Shown here: positions 11,348 to 22,624 of the stretch, one piece after another | How the letters are laid out: each line of letters begins with the position of its first letter | Position numbering within the stretch: position 1 is the first letter of the stretch | Made by a program: the position numbers and the translations under genes | The notes under the pieces: model-generated | What the model was told of the DNA's origin: nothing | Database searches by the model: none | What the model saw: only the letters and a program-made list of their open reading frames with translations | From: Tilletiaria anomala UBC 951 | Taxonomy: Eukaryota > Basidiomycota > Exobasidiomycetes > Georgefischeriales > Tilletiariaceae | Assembly (NCBI RefSeq): GCF_000711695.1 | Contig: NW_013547001.1 | Location: forward strand, 121,394 to 185,393 | DNA length: 64,000 bases | Reading direction: 5' to 3'

Positions 11348-14259
11348 CTAAAACCCTTGCGCCCACAGGTGACGGCATACAGCCACCCAAAATATCTCTA
11401 GTTGCTCGTCACCCTTTGACAGCTTTTTCTTGCCTTTGTCGCGCTTTCCACCTTTCGCCTGTGGCTGCTCCTCGCTGTTGTCTGTCGCGTTACTGATGCT
11501 AATACTGCCACTGCCACTGTCGCCGTCAGTGGTCGCACTGGTAGATGAGACCGACGCCGAGGTAATTGGAGACGTACTCTGGACATCTACGCGAGTCATG
11601 TCTGCGGCAGCCGCAGGGATATTGAGTGACGTCTCAGTTAGGATGAATGCCGATTGCCGTGAGTTTGAAACATCCTCGGCTGCTGTTGAGGCAGTCGCAG
11701 CCACAGCCTCAACGGCTATTGCTGACAAAGTGTACTGCTTTACGTCTGGAATGAGCCCTGCCATCGTCGCATGCAGCGGGTCTTCCGGGGCATTCTTCGA
11801 GACTACCATACCCGTGGTGCCATCGCATTGAGCACCACCTGCGGTAGGAAGCTCATCTTCAGCAACGGCTGTCAATCGCTCCTGCTCCTCGGCCTTGCGC
11901 TCCGCCTCCTTCCTGCGCCCCTCATCGCCCTGCGGCAAACGCTGCGAGATCCAGCCCGCTACTTCGTGCAATACACCTGTGACAGCTGTGGTGGATGTGG
12001 TGTGCGCTTGCTGAATACCGTCAGTGATGAGCTGTGTGGCGTCATGCTCCAATGAGGTAGTTAAGGTCGCATCGTCGTGCTTTGATTTGGAAGGGTCCTT
12101 AGAGGCAGGAGGGGCCATCTGCTGCTGCTCTTGCTGCGACGCGCCAGTCACAGCTGTGGCTGACGTGCTCAGGTTCATCTGGCCATCAGACGAAGGCCCA
12201 GCACTGATTGTGGTCGAAGGGCTTTTCTTTTCCTTGGCATCATTATTCTTCTTGGACCCTAGCAAAGAGCGCAAGATGCGATTGATGTCCATCCAGCTCT
12301 GCTCCTCGTCGTCGGAATCTTTTCCATTCTCCTTCACCTCCTTGGACTTGACCTCCTCTGCCTTCGTGCTTTCATACGGCCGGCCAGTGATAGGGTTGAT
12401 CTTGCCCGCCAATCGAGGTGCGCCGCCGCCCCTTAGATCCCAATGATCACAACCTTCGACGATGCCAAGAAATTGACCCCACTTGGCGCTCCTGACGCTG
12501 ACGATGCCGTCATTGCCCTGCAAGTCACCGCCGAGCGCATCGCCGCTCCCATCGACTTCACCACCTGACGTCCTACTCTCCGCAGCCGCGTCTAGGATGA
12601 CCTTAGGTAGCCAGAGCGGGTGCCAGACCGGCAGCTTGCGGATTCGTGCGGCGATCGAGTAGTACTTGACATCAGGGTGGTTTGGCGTCGTCGGATTGAA
12701 GACCGTGGACATGTATCGCGTGGATAGCATGGCGTACGCTGGTTGGTCGACAGCCGAAAGGAGAAAATTGCTGAAGGAGCCAGAGATGCTGGTGAGGAGA
12801 CGAGAGAAGACGCCAAGGTCCAGAGGGCCAGATGGGGACGAATCTCTCTTCTCCTCTTCCAGATACTTAGACGCAGCGTTGGCGGCAGCCTTGCTGACGT
12901 CGGCAGTGGCACGAAATTTGCTCCGAGTAGCATTCTTGTCTCCTCCATTTTCAAACGCACCCCGAAAGCTGTCGACAGCCGCCTTCACTCCCGATTCCGC
13001 AAACTCATTGGTTTCTTCATTCACCTTGCCTTTGGAATCAGCGGCAGTGGAACTTGTGCTGGGTGGAGCAGCAGTCGAATTGCCGTCTTGCATTTTGTCA
13101 ATTTGCGCAGCCACAGTTCGGACAGCGGTGGACGCAGCGTGGACCACAGCTGCTGCGTTCCGGGCGTCTCCTTCTAAATGGCTCTCTACCCCAGTATCAC
13201 CCTTGAATGGTGCGACGCCCTTCAGGCTTGCCTTCTCTCCCACGCGCTCGCCTGAGGTGGTATCCTTGCTACTATCATTGACCTTGCGCCGGACAAGCAG
13301 AGGCGTCTTGAGCGAAAACGGAGGACGAGGGTGCTCATCTGGATCTACTGCAGCATCGGCCTCAGCTTTGAAGTCTGCTACAGCTTCACCAGCGGCGGCA
13401 ACAGCGCAAGATCCTTTTGCATCGGTACTTGTCTCGCTGAAAAGATCAGTTGGCGAGGTGGCCGAGCCGAGCGTTGACGCCGAGTCCTTCTGCGCACTCC
13501 CTGACCCGCTTTTGGAGCCGTCCTTCGGTACATTGTTCACCGCCTTCCCGTTGTTCCTAGGTGGTGGGATCAAGCCCTCTTTTCGCGCCCTCTCGATCTC
13601 CATCTCGATAAAGGCGCTGCCGATGCCAACGTTGGCATTGCACCAATCCATAAACGGGCTGCCACGATGTGGCGCCGAGATGGTGGTGAGTGACAGTGGT
13701 GTGTACTGCTCCGGCGTGGGACGGATGTTGGAGATCAGGTAACGCGCATCGAGGCCGCCCATGCTGTGTCCGATGAAGTGTACCTTACGGCCTTGAATAC
13801 CCGCGGCTGGGGAACAGAGGAAGTTGTGCAGTGCTTCAGCACGCTCCTTGATTGAGCCAGTGCTGATGGATTAGAATGAAATGGGCTGGTCAACCAGAGG
13901 ACTCTGACATTCCCTTTCACCCTTGTAGCGGAGGACTGCACTCACCTCGGAACACCCTTGGTGATGACTTCTACGCCGATCTTGTTGCGAAGAAGATCGC
14001 TAATTTTAGCCCAATAGTGAATCTCAAGACCAAGAAAAGGCCCACGGACGTCAAACCCGTACAGTCCATGGCACAGGACGATCGGGTCTTTGGGGACGCG
14101 CAAAGGCTCCTCCAACAGGTCTGGTAGGCGCATCAGTTCGTTTATGGACATTGATTGCTCCCTAGGCGTGGGTGTATCTTTGCCCTGGCTGGCGGTGCTA
14201 GTGAATGTCGCAGTCGCGCTCATCTTAATAGGAAAGGATAGGCGCGCGGTCGCTCTCAT
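11348..14259 (-). CDS. Tgl2-like triacylglycerol lipase (alpha/beta hydrolase), long copy 2
   Basis: Model: complement join 11348-13862, 13946-14259; 942 residues. The one intron (13863-13945) lies between the oxyanion strand (IVLCHGLYGFD, residues 60-70) and the nucleophile. Exon 2 starts STGSIKERAEAL and reaches HFIGHSMGGLD with Ser138. The catalytic Asp is in NDGIVSVRS (about 556) and the His in CDHWDL (about 578). The serine and the Asp are therefore separated by more than 400 residues. That gap includes a Ser/Thr/Ala-rich insert (roughly 180-470) which copy 1 lacks, and there is also a low-complexity C-terminal tail of about 350 residues. The N-terminus (MRATARLSFPIK) could be a mitochondrial presequence; an internal ATG at 14223 is an alternative start, and the frame remains open further upstream to 14766. 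Fold and triad are clear, the substrate is inferred. Relatedness to copy 1 suggests an old duplication. Confidence 0.78.
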
Positions 14260-15454
14260 TCGTAATGAAGCAGTCGATAGTAATGACGGCCAAGCAACGT
14301 AGTGGAAGCGTCTCTGCGGCCGGGCCTTGTGCCATGTTGAAAAGACTCGAACGGTGTCCCACGCTCGTGACTGTGCATATAATAGAGCAGGGCCTCGCGC
14401 TGCAAATCTGCTTGCTCTGCCACAACATGATGCCCAGGAGGCATGCCCGATCAAAGCCTGACTGGTACTGTATCGTCGACTGGTCCTAAGGCGCCGTTGA
14501 CTTCGTGTTCTGAACGATAGGCTTGTGCGCGAAGTCGAAGCTGACGGCAGACCGGACAAGCCATCGAAAAGAGAGTACGTTGCCCAAGTGAAGCATCTCC
14601 TCGAGCCACGCGACGAGAATGGCGTCGACCTTGACGCTACGCATGCACTTGCACCGGTTGCTTGCGCGCAGATAGGCGTGTAGACGAGCATATCGTCGCC
14701 TTGTCGCTCCAGGTGTCTGTGGGGCGCTCTCAACGGGAAAATGTCGAAATCTGCTGGCGAATACAAGCGCCTTATTCAGCCCTGAAAAGATACTCGCCTT
14801 GGAACAGATCCCGACCCAGAGCCATGTGCGACAGTGAGCTGCCGAGGCCAGCTTGTTACTTGGGTCAGTCGACGAATCGTCCACGCGTCACCGAAGTGCA
14901 CAAACCCGGTACAGCCCTGCCGGCCGGAGCAATGGCAAGCGCAGGCTTTGCAAGACCGAGAACATATAAGCCGTTGGAGACTCCTTGACGAGCAAGCAAG
15001 CGGACCAAGTAGGACCAGCCTTGCCCAAGTTGCCATAAGGTGTGTGCCTATGGAACTGCTTCGTGGTTAGATGGCCAGCACCGTTCATTTCATTAGGGAC
15101 ATCATTTTTACACGTGGGCAGCAAAGCCGGGGATATGAGCGGAACACAAAGTGACGCCGCAAGGAAAGTAGGGTTGGCGCTGCGAGTTGCGACGAGCACT
15201 GAGGGTGATGCCTTTTTCGCCGTTGCCGGAAAAAGAAAGCAATGTTAGTCAAAAAGAAATAAATAGATTCCGGTTCGGTTAGGTCAGCGCGTCAACTGCC
15301 CATCGGCTTCTGCTGCCTTTCGAAGGTCCGTCTGGCTGGGTGAGAGGAACATTCAATGTGTTAACCAGAGAGTCCAGCTTGGACAGGGTAGCATCGTCTT
15401 ATCTAGCCTCGCCTCGCCTCTGGTCTTATGCTGCTGCATGAGCGCATAGTCAGC
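14260..15454. other. intergenic region upstream of lipase 2 and SURF1
   Basis: About 1.2 kb between divergently read genes, so it should carry both promoters. Open frames here are short or continue the lipase frame with Arg/Ser-rich sequence. The stretch just before SURF1 has a cctcgcctcgcctc repeat at about 15408-15420. No RNA gene was recognised. Confidence 0.35.
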
Positions 15455-16727
15455 ATGTCGCTGTTAAGAGCCGTTGCCGCCGCCGAAGCCATATTTTCTG
15501 GCACCTCTCTTCGTCGGTCCAATACGCCTTGCGTCGAGTGTCGAAAGGCTTTGGCAGGTGCGACTGACCTGGCAAGATCAAATCACACCCTTCGGCAGCA
15601 GCCGAGACGAAACTTGCACATCTCCCCATATCGCCTCCTTGCTCAGGCACCACCACCACCGCCTCCCGATTCTTCTGGGCCTGCTCCGTTCCCGCCTCCT
15701 GCGCCTGAATACGTACCAGAAGCGGACACTGCAGTAGCGTCGGGAACCGATGCACAGCCATATGACTCGCTCTATTCTTCCTCCTACCGTGGTCAATCGT
15801 CACGGGCGCGCGGCAGTCCAGGTGGGCCAGAGAGGGACCGCCAGCGCGCGCCATGGTACAAGTCACCCACCACACTCGTGCTTGGCTTCATTCCCGTTTT
15901 TACCTTTGGACTGGGATACTGGCAGATCAAGAGGCTCAAGTGGAAGTTGAGCTTGATTGAAGAGCTGGAGGATAAGCTGCAGATGGAGCCGATGCGCTTA
16001 CCTAGAAAAGTAAAGTGCGTCCCGCGTTGCTGCAGGAGATACTATTGCTACTGCTCGTTCTCATCTCACTATCCTTCTGACTTTCCCTTGCGACACCCCT
16101 TACGCTGTGTTCTCCCCCTGAAGTCTGGGAGCTTTGGACGATTTTGCATTTCGCCTCGTCGAGGTGGACGGGCAATTCGACTACAGCCGACCAATCTTTG
16201 TCGGCCCACGCGTCCGGGAAGGCGCTTTAGGCTACCACCTCGTCCTGCCTTTAGTACGGCCAGAAGGACATGGTGATGCGCTCCTCGTCAACCGTGGCTT
16301 TGTCGCCGAGACGCAGCTAGAAGGGACAGGAAGCAATCGCAGACTCAAGAATATGCCGACGGAGAAGGATGTGCAAAAGCAGACAAAGGTGCTGGCGCTG
16401 CTGCCGCGCGTCTACCCTCCCAATGCATTTACGCCGCCCAACAAGCCAGAGAAGAACGAGTGGTTCCACGCCAATGCGAACGAAATGGCATCCTTCTACA
16501 CCGGTCAGCAGCAACAGCCAGAACAGGTTGTCATCCCTGTCTATCTCGAGGAGATCTTCGCGGGCAATGCGGGCGAAGCGGCTGCTCGCATTAGCGCTGG
16601 CGCGCCTGTCGGACGAGCACCGACGATCGAGTTGAGGAATCAACACGCCGTTTATGCGGCTACGTGGTTCTCGCTCTCTGCTGCCACTTCGGTCATGTTT
16701 GGCTTGCTTGTGCGAAGAGCGCGCTGA
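15455..16727 (+). CDS. SURF1: SURF1/Shy1 cytochrome c oxidase assembly factor
   Basis: Model: join 15455-16014, 16124-16727; 387 residues. SURF1 is an inner-membrane mitochondrial protein that helps insert heme a into subunit I of complex IV. The sequence shows an Arg-rich N-terminal presequence (RRNLHISP near 60), then a proline-rich stretch. The first membrane helix is around 148-165 (LVLGFIPVFTFGLGYWQIKRLKWK region, read in two parts), and the second is at the extreme C-terminus (AATWFSLSAATSVMFGLL). Between the helices are the family motifs GYHLVLPLVR and LLVNRGFV, and the RNQHAVYAATW sequence before the last helix. The intron is placed after LPRKV so that the join reads NLGALDDFAFR, matching the family. 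The frame also allows a start at 15428, nine codons upstream. Confidence 0.92.
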
Positions 16728-16842
16728 ATGTCGAGACGAATAATCCTAGAGAGTGTAATCGAAGCGATCGGCACTCCATCCGAATCCATTCGGTTTTGTC
16801 CACTGGCTGCCAGCATGAATGTTAGGCTACATTGCTACAACA

Positions 16843-18118
16843 TCAGAAGTGGTAACGTGGCGCCGCACCAACAGCTTTGACGCTCATCCACGCATGGTCG
16901 AGCGCGTCAATGACTGGCGTAGGCAGTGGTGGGCCTTCGAGATCCTTCAGATTCTGATCGATGTGATTGGTGCTGCTGTCGCCAATTATGATCGCATCAC
17001 CTTTCTCATTCGACAGGGCATTGTGGTGCTGCAGCCAGCGCAGAGCAGAGCAGCTTGTGGCAGCGTCACATTGTTTGCTGCGCAGATGGGCTTGAGCTTC
17101 TCCAAAGCATTGAAGTATGCGTCGCTGTTTGCAAAAAGAACGGATTGGCATCGTGTGGAGAGTCGTGTGGAGAGTCAATGAGGCTGACGCGAGAAGACGC
17201 ACTTCCAGTACCGCGCGCGGTATGCCTGTCCTTGGCCACGCTTGGGATCGAAACGGCTTCCCGCCTCGACTGGGCTCTCATTACTCAGGTGGCCAACGAA
17301 GAAGCCGCCGCCTGGTGAGGCCAGGCTATCTGTCAGCCTCAACTCGGTCCAAAGAGTCTCCAAGTTTCGTGCTCACCAAGTGGGTTGTAAATGTAGTAAG
17401 ACATGTTCTGCTTCCGAAGCTCAGTGAGCAGCTCCGGATCAGCTGATCTGCGATCCCGGCAGTCTTTGTTTAAGCATTGCATATCATATGTCTGTAAGGA
17501 AGGCAACGTCCTTACCTGCAAATGGCATTGTAAAGGCCCTGATAGACCGAAGGCGGGGGAAGATCGTGCTTCTTGCAGGCGTCGCAGAAATTCGCCACCT
17601 CTGCAGCTGTAAAGTTGGAGATACCGAGACGGTCATAGTGACCCTGCTCGTGCTCCTTTTTCAGCGCCTGCACTGTATCATCAAAAGGTGTCTCTCGGTC
17701 AGGAGCGTGGAGGTAATACAGTGGGATCTGTTTGGCTTCTAGAGCGTCGAGCAACTCTTGCAGCGCATTGCGGATATCGGCAGCCGTGTGGTCGTACAAG
17801 TGGGAGAATTTCAAGGGTTAACTCTGGAAGCGAGCACTTGGAAAGTTCTTCGTTGCAACTTTGAAGCCTTGAGCCTCGATATTGAGCCTTTTCAAGTACT
17901 TCTCGGTCGTACCGTCCGCGTACATCCTCGCCGAGTCCCTTCAGCCAGTTGTGCAGGCAGAAATGCATGAAAGTGAGCACAATAGGGTGGGTTCTGGCTG
18001 CTTGGAACAAGACATACAGCTCGTCATGTCCGTGTGACTTGAAAATGTCCAGGATCTTCTGGCATTCTTGGAGGTCATAGACTCGGGCCTGCTCGTTGCC
18101 TTCCTCCCCAAACGTCAT
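16843..18118 (-). pseudogene. AKR7-type aldo-keto reductase pseudogene
   Basis: Five exons can be followed on the minus strand: 18118-18018, 17938-17516, 17447-17377, 17311-17203 and 17124-16843. They splice in good phase and rebuild an aflatoxin-aldehyde-reductase-like (AKR7) barrel. It starts MTFGEEGNEQARVYD, continues DSARMYADGTTEKYL, YYLHAPDRETPFDDT, DRLGISNFTA, SVYQGLYNAI and NPLGGGFFVGHL, and ends VIDALDHAWMSV. Two lesions break it. A TAA stop at 17818-17820 lies inside exon 2 between ATKNFPSA and LKFSHLYD. A perfect tandem copy of a 5-mer (cagag cagag on the plus strand, 17041-17050) shifts the frame inside what should read PQAALRWLQHHN. Splice sites are otherwise intact, so decay looks recent. 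Sequencing error at both sites is the alternative. Confidence 0.8.
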
Positions 18119-18943
18119 GGTCCCCTAAAGGCACGCATGAAGAGCAGATATGTCGGCTGCATATTATCGTCCTTTCCCCAGCTGGGGTGTTCATTTCCAA
18201 CGAGAGCCGTACGCACAGAAACAACTTTCACCATTGTCACAAGAAAGCGATCACACGTCTTGTGGCGATCACAGTGCGGAACGACTTCCAGCAAACTGCA
18301 ATGTCAGAAGTACTCCAAATGGCTGCAGTCCCTCAGACTTTGCGAATACGATCAAGGAAGCTTCATGTGCACCTATAAATATATATATATATATCAGTAT
18401 CTAAATTTGGCGCGTAACACTTTGATAGTATAGCCTCCAAATCCTACATCCTGTCGAGCGGTGATTATGAACAAGTCGTTGGAATGACTTGTTGATTGCG
18501 GTGAATGTAGTGGATCATGGGAGGTAGCTTCGATCTGACTGCTCTTACCGCCGACGGTCATATGTGGAAGGGCATACATCCGCGAGTCGTGAGATGCCTT
18601 TGCTCTCTAATGTTCGTTCAATTTCTACGCCATATAGTCCTGACGATCTTGAAGTAAGCGTGACTGGGTCGTCCATCCACCAACACCCCATAGCATTAAC
18701 ACAATGAAAAGACACTCGTGAGTCATCAAGTTGCTCGCCAAACCCTCTGAACTAGCAGACACCTAGCCTTGAGTCTCATCGGAAGCGCTGCAGGATAAGT
18801 GAAAATCGATGGGCATCGTTGATTCTAGGTACGATCCGTGTGCCCGCCAAGCCAGGATGAAGCCGGCACGAGCGTCTTGCCAGGTAGCTAGCATGTGCTT
18901 CGACACCTGCGTCCCCAAAGACCTGACTACGCGCTCCAAGTTC
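18119..18943. other. intergenic region with AT microsatellite
   Basis: About 820 bp with no recognisable gene. An (AT)n run of about 16 bases lies at 18379-18394. The region separates two divergently oriented pseudogenes. Confidence 0.4.
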
Positions 18944-20190
18944 ATGTCTCCATTTGCCCTTGTAGACTCAGACTCGCTGCCCTCCTACACTCTTCCAGCC
19001 GCAGAGAAAAGTGCATCCTCGATTCGGGTGACGCTCTTCCACCTCGGCGCCATTGGTAGCTACCGCCAAACTGGGACGGATGATGCATAGGACACCAACA
19101 CGGAGAGACAGTTCAAGAATGCGAACCATCCCGTTTCATTTCACATCCTCAGTGCTTGATAGAACACGTCGCACGAGAGTTAAATGGGCTCTGAACCTTG
19201 GGCATGGCTTGTGTAAGAGCAGCCAATCACTGTGGTACAATTACATGACAGACATGATTAACGTTGGTTTTCTGGTATTCCAGTACTTTCTCACAGCTGC
19301 TTTCGGTATTCAGTAGCGGTGCGATCAAATTCATATGGCCCGACCGGTTAACGGAAGAGGGTCAGTTGAAGACCCTCCTTTTGAAGAAGTTCGGCGTTTC
19401 CAAGTTCGAGGACATTGGCCCGAACGGCATCATCTTCAGTCATGCTTATGTCGCCCACGACAGCGACTTGGCTGACTAGCTGACCTTTCTGCCCGTTTTT
19501 GTTGTCCCGGGAACTATGGATTGGGTTGGTGGTGGGCACGAGTGGCCAAAAGGGGCAGAGGGCTTCTCATCTTTTCTGACAAGCGCCTGGAAAGGGCGAA
19601 CGTTCATCGAGGTGCAGGACATTGAAAATGTAGCACTCAGATCAATAACTCAAGGACAGGGTGATGGGCACGTGATTCGGGCTGTTTGACTCTGCCTGGG
19701 ATTAGTTCGGAAATGGGAGTTTGCTCCTCGCATCGGCAGAAAGAGTGAGTACAAAGCCCAAGGTACGCTGCCTCAGAAGTGAACCGTCGATTCACTGGCG
19801 TACCCCAAGTCGATTCGCCCTATACAACATGACCACGATCACATGGTGCTGCTCGCTCGTACGAGCGCCTCTAAGGGGCCCGCCTTTGTTTTGCTCAGCG
19901 GTGATGCCGCTCATCAGCAAGCTCTGTTACATCCGCTGCCTGCGCCCCTGCAGCCCAAACAAACATATCTTTACGGCGCTCTCAGCTTCAGCTCCGAGCG
20001 ACTCTCAACACCGAACCTATGCTGAAGAAGCGGACAAGCGCACTGTCCCAGGATACTTTGAACTGTCCAGCTCCATAGCAATCACAGATAGTGAAGATGC
20101 AAAGGGATTCTACATGCAAGAGATTCCCCGACAAAGACGATGCGCACGATTACCTTGCTGTTCAGGATGGAGGTGTGCACGGAGGTGATG
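18944..20190 (+). pseudogene. metallo-beta-lactamase-fold hydrolase pseudogene
   Basis: No single open frame, but consecutive pieces in shifting frames follow the order of a fungal MBL-fold hydrolase (lactonase-like). They are VTLFHLGAIGSY (about 19030), KKFGVSKFEDIGPNGIIF (19380-19440), the place of the HxHxDH metal site (SHAYVAHDSDL, 19438-19470), and FVVPGTMDWVGGGHEW with WKGRTFIEV (19500-19620). Next come DHMVLLARTSASKGPAFVL and the metal-binding-like GDAAHQQ (about 19835-19925), then HRTYAEEADKR. An in-frame TAG at 19477-19479 interrupts the most conserved part, a TGA follows at 19687-19689, and the C-terminal pieces change frame. In the metal motif the second His is Tyr and the Asp is Ala, so even a read-through product would lack ligands. 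The N-terminal boundary (ATG 18944) and the 3' end are approximate. Confidence 0.65.
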
Positions 20191-21167
20191 GTCACTCTTG
20201 CACACCAAGAAGAGTTCGCCTCAACGTTTGGGCTGGATGAAGGAAACGAGATCAGAATTAACGGGAGACTTGAAAAGGGTCTGAAACAGCATAAAATCGA
20301 CATGTGCGTGAAGCGGAGACAGACATTGGATAACTTGTCAAGTACAGAGAGAATATGTTTTAACTGCAGACTAAGGAGCGACACTGCGCAGTACAAGATA
20401 CGTTCTTCTATATGACAGGTTAATTTGAGTCACGATCGATGCTTGCGATAGAGAAAGAATGCTGTGCATGCAGACAACAGTAGCGATGAATGGTCAGCTC
20501 TGGGAAAATCCATTCAGTATCTTGCCCGAGCCCTTTCCACCTCGCAATGTCCAAGCACATTTCCTAATCAACATAGATTCAGAATTGCAGAAGTAAGTCG
20601 TCAACGACTCCCAATGGGATGACTTGGACTGTTGAGCTTGATAATGTGATATGTTGATCATCATTGAAAGATCGGGGACCCCAAATCGTGCCGCGCCCGA
20701 TTCTGGCGCTCGCAACACCGCACACTGAAGACCGCTTCTTCGATCGACTCACCTTGTTAGTAACATCGGAAAGGCACCCTCAAGGAAAGCTGACGTGTTT
20801 CGCCTCTTGCATGCACAAGGGACAGTCGAAAGTTGGAAGGAAAGAAGTCGAATGAAAAATTAAGGTGGACTTTCTTCTTGGAAGAAGACAAACTTGAATA
20901 TTGACTGGATCCGTTGTGGTTCCGCCCATTCCCGTCCACAGGTGACGAAAGTTACAGGACAAAAGTTGGGTTGGGCGAGTGGAATCTGGTCAAACTTGTG
21001 AGCCTCTTCGCCCCCTCACCTACGCACTCATAGAAAAGGCAGCGTGTGTCATGCTCAGGATGAAGGATCACATACACTAGGAGCATGGAGCCATGGACAC
21101 CGACTGCGCCGTACGTAGAGCGTAGAGCTTTGACTGTCTGAGAAGCACATGCTAACCCATCCTAGAG
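20191..21167. other. intergenic region
   Basis: About 1 kb with only short frames. The part near 20.2-20.4 kb may be the eroded tail of the pseudogene. Just before 21168 a branch-like gctaac and a cctag precede the next start codon, so a 5' untranslated intron is possible there. Confidence 0.35.
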
Positions 21168-21882
21168 ATGAGTAAAGTCAACGGTTCTTCCGATTCGGAG
21201 TATGGAGCTCCGCAAGTTCGGGCGGCTGCCAGCTCCAGCCTACCAATTCCAACGCGGCATGTGGCTCGAACGATCCTAGGACATGATACGCACGTCGTAT
21301 GCCAGTCATTCACAGATCGGATTTGCATCTTCATTTCACAAGTCGGGAAGCTTGGCTGCATTGTGAATGCCTACTCGTGTTGGACCGCACATAGTCGTGA
21401 GGACTGACAACCCGACCTATGATGACGCATTCCAGATGCAGGCAACCGTGTCGACGCCAGCTCACTTCCAGCCATCTTCGTCAGACTTAGACTTCGATGA
21501 CGAAGAAGAGATCACGATGGCAAGAGATGCCCGTGCTAGCTCTATACCACTCTTGCTACCCTCCACCTCTCTGCAGACCCTGCTCGGCTCGCCGCCGCAT
21601 GGTTACTCGACTTTGTACCCGCTAATGGCTTCGCACGTCGCAAGCCTGGTGACAACCCAAGCCACCAGCAGCTCCAAGGTGGGAGGCAGGCCGTCGACCA
21701 TGGACATGGCGGCAGGTGGAAACACATCGAGACCCATCATCATCTCTCTAGGCCTGCGCAGGCTGGCATCCTCACAGAGCGCCGTGGACGAGGATGGTGA
21801 GGATGCATTTGAGAGCTCGGAAGAGGAACAAGTTCGCTTTCACGAGATTCTGCAAATGGTTTCGGAGGCATCGGTATGGTGA
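21168..21882 (+). CDS. proteasome assembly chaperone 3-like protein (PSMG3 family)
   Basis: Model: join 21168-21396, 21461-21882; 216 residues. The N-terminal part carries VVCQSFTDRICIFISQ and GKLGCIV, which resembles the first beta-strands of PSMG3 (a Thr-Gln-Phe/Leu-Gly-Lys-x-Gly pattern). The end reads PIIISLGLRR and then FHEILQMVSEASVW, close to the last strand and helix of that family, including the terminal valine-tryptophan. PSMG3/PSMG4 pairs help assemble the alpha ring of the 20S proteasome. The two parts lie in different frames. A 64-nt intron (GTGAGG at 21397, GACGCCAG at 21460) restores phase, so no frameshift is required. A Ser/Asp/Glu-rich insert at about 80-100 and a Gly/Thr loop at about 140-165 make it longer than animal PSMG3 (about 120 residues). 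The assignment is by motif only. Confidence 0.5.
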
Positions 21883-22624
21883 CACTGTATATCATACACA
21901 CATTTTCACATGCATGTATCATACCCACAATGGAGCACTCTGCTCATGACCATATCGCAAACCAGGCAGTCAGAGACTTGCATTGAACGTGTGAATGTTC
22001 TTGGAACGTCCGCTCAAGACGATGACGATAGTTGACCGCCGTTTTCTTGACGACTGGGAACCATTCGCATCGGAAAGCGAGGAGCGGCTGCACCTTGCAT
22101 GCATGTTCACGACTCAGGGGCGGAGCCAAGGAAGGGGGAGGGTTCGCGGACAGGTACGCGTATAGACGAATAACGCTGCGGATCGATCTTCACTCTCGGC
22201 GAGACATCGCAGCAAGATGAATGATGAGGTGCAGCCCAACCCAAGACTGGTGAACAGATTAGGCATGTCCATGCCATGGTGCAGACCGCGTGCTGTCGCC
22301 TGACCTTTTTGAGAGTTGACTCCAAGCTGTTTGCGAGGTATCTTACCTTAAAAGACTAGCACGCTGAAGGAGCGTTGGTTTCATTCAGTTCATCTGCTAA
22401 GTTTATAGTTCTGCTGTGCGTTCCGCCCTCTCTCTGTTGGTATTACGCCTGGTGTCGAGTGTCGCAGCTTCAAGTTTGATACATGCTGAGCATTAAGTGC
22501 ATCTCCCTAAGCATGACGGACTGTCGTCGTGTCCACATCCTGTACAGGTACCTTCACGACAGCCTGGGAAATAGTGGGAAAGCTTGATCAAGCTGTTGGG
22601 CATCCGTCAATCAGCGAGCTCGCC
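21883..22624. other. intergenic region
   Basis: About 740 bp between two plus-strand genes. It includes the promoter of the TMEM115-like gene, and I see no further feature. An open frame reaching back from 22625 to 22529 lacks conserved sequence. Confidence 0.35.

Noticed and set aside
12666-13742. A 358-codon plus-strand frame
   Set aside because: It is antisense to the low-complexity part of the second lipase, and its Ser/Ala/Leu content mirrors that region.
13942-14766. Long N-terminal extension of the second lipase up to 14766
   Set aside because: The extra 170 residues are Arg/Ser-rich without conserved sequence. A start at 14259 gives a plausible organelle presequence, but the longer form is not strictly excluded.
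18379-18394. AT run as a promoter or origin element
   Set aside because: It is a simple microsatellite with no supporting context.
21360-21460. Apparent frameshift in the PSMG3-like gene
   Set aside because: A 64-nt intron with GTGAGG donor and GCCAG acceptor restores the frame, so no lesion is needed.
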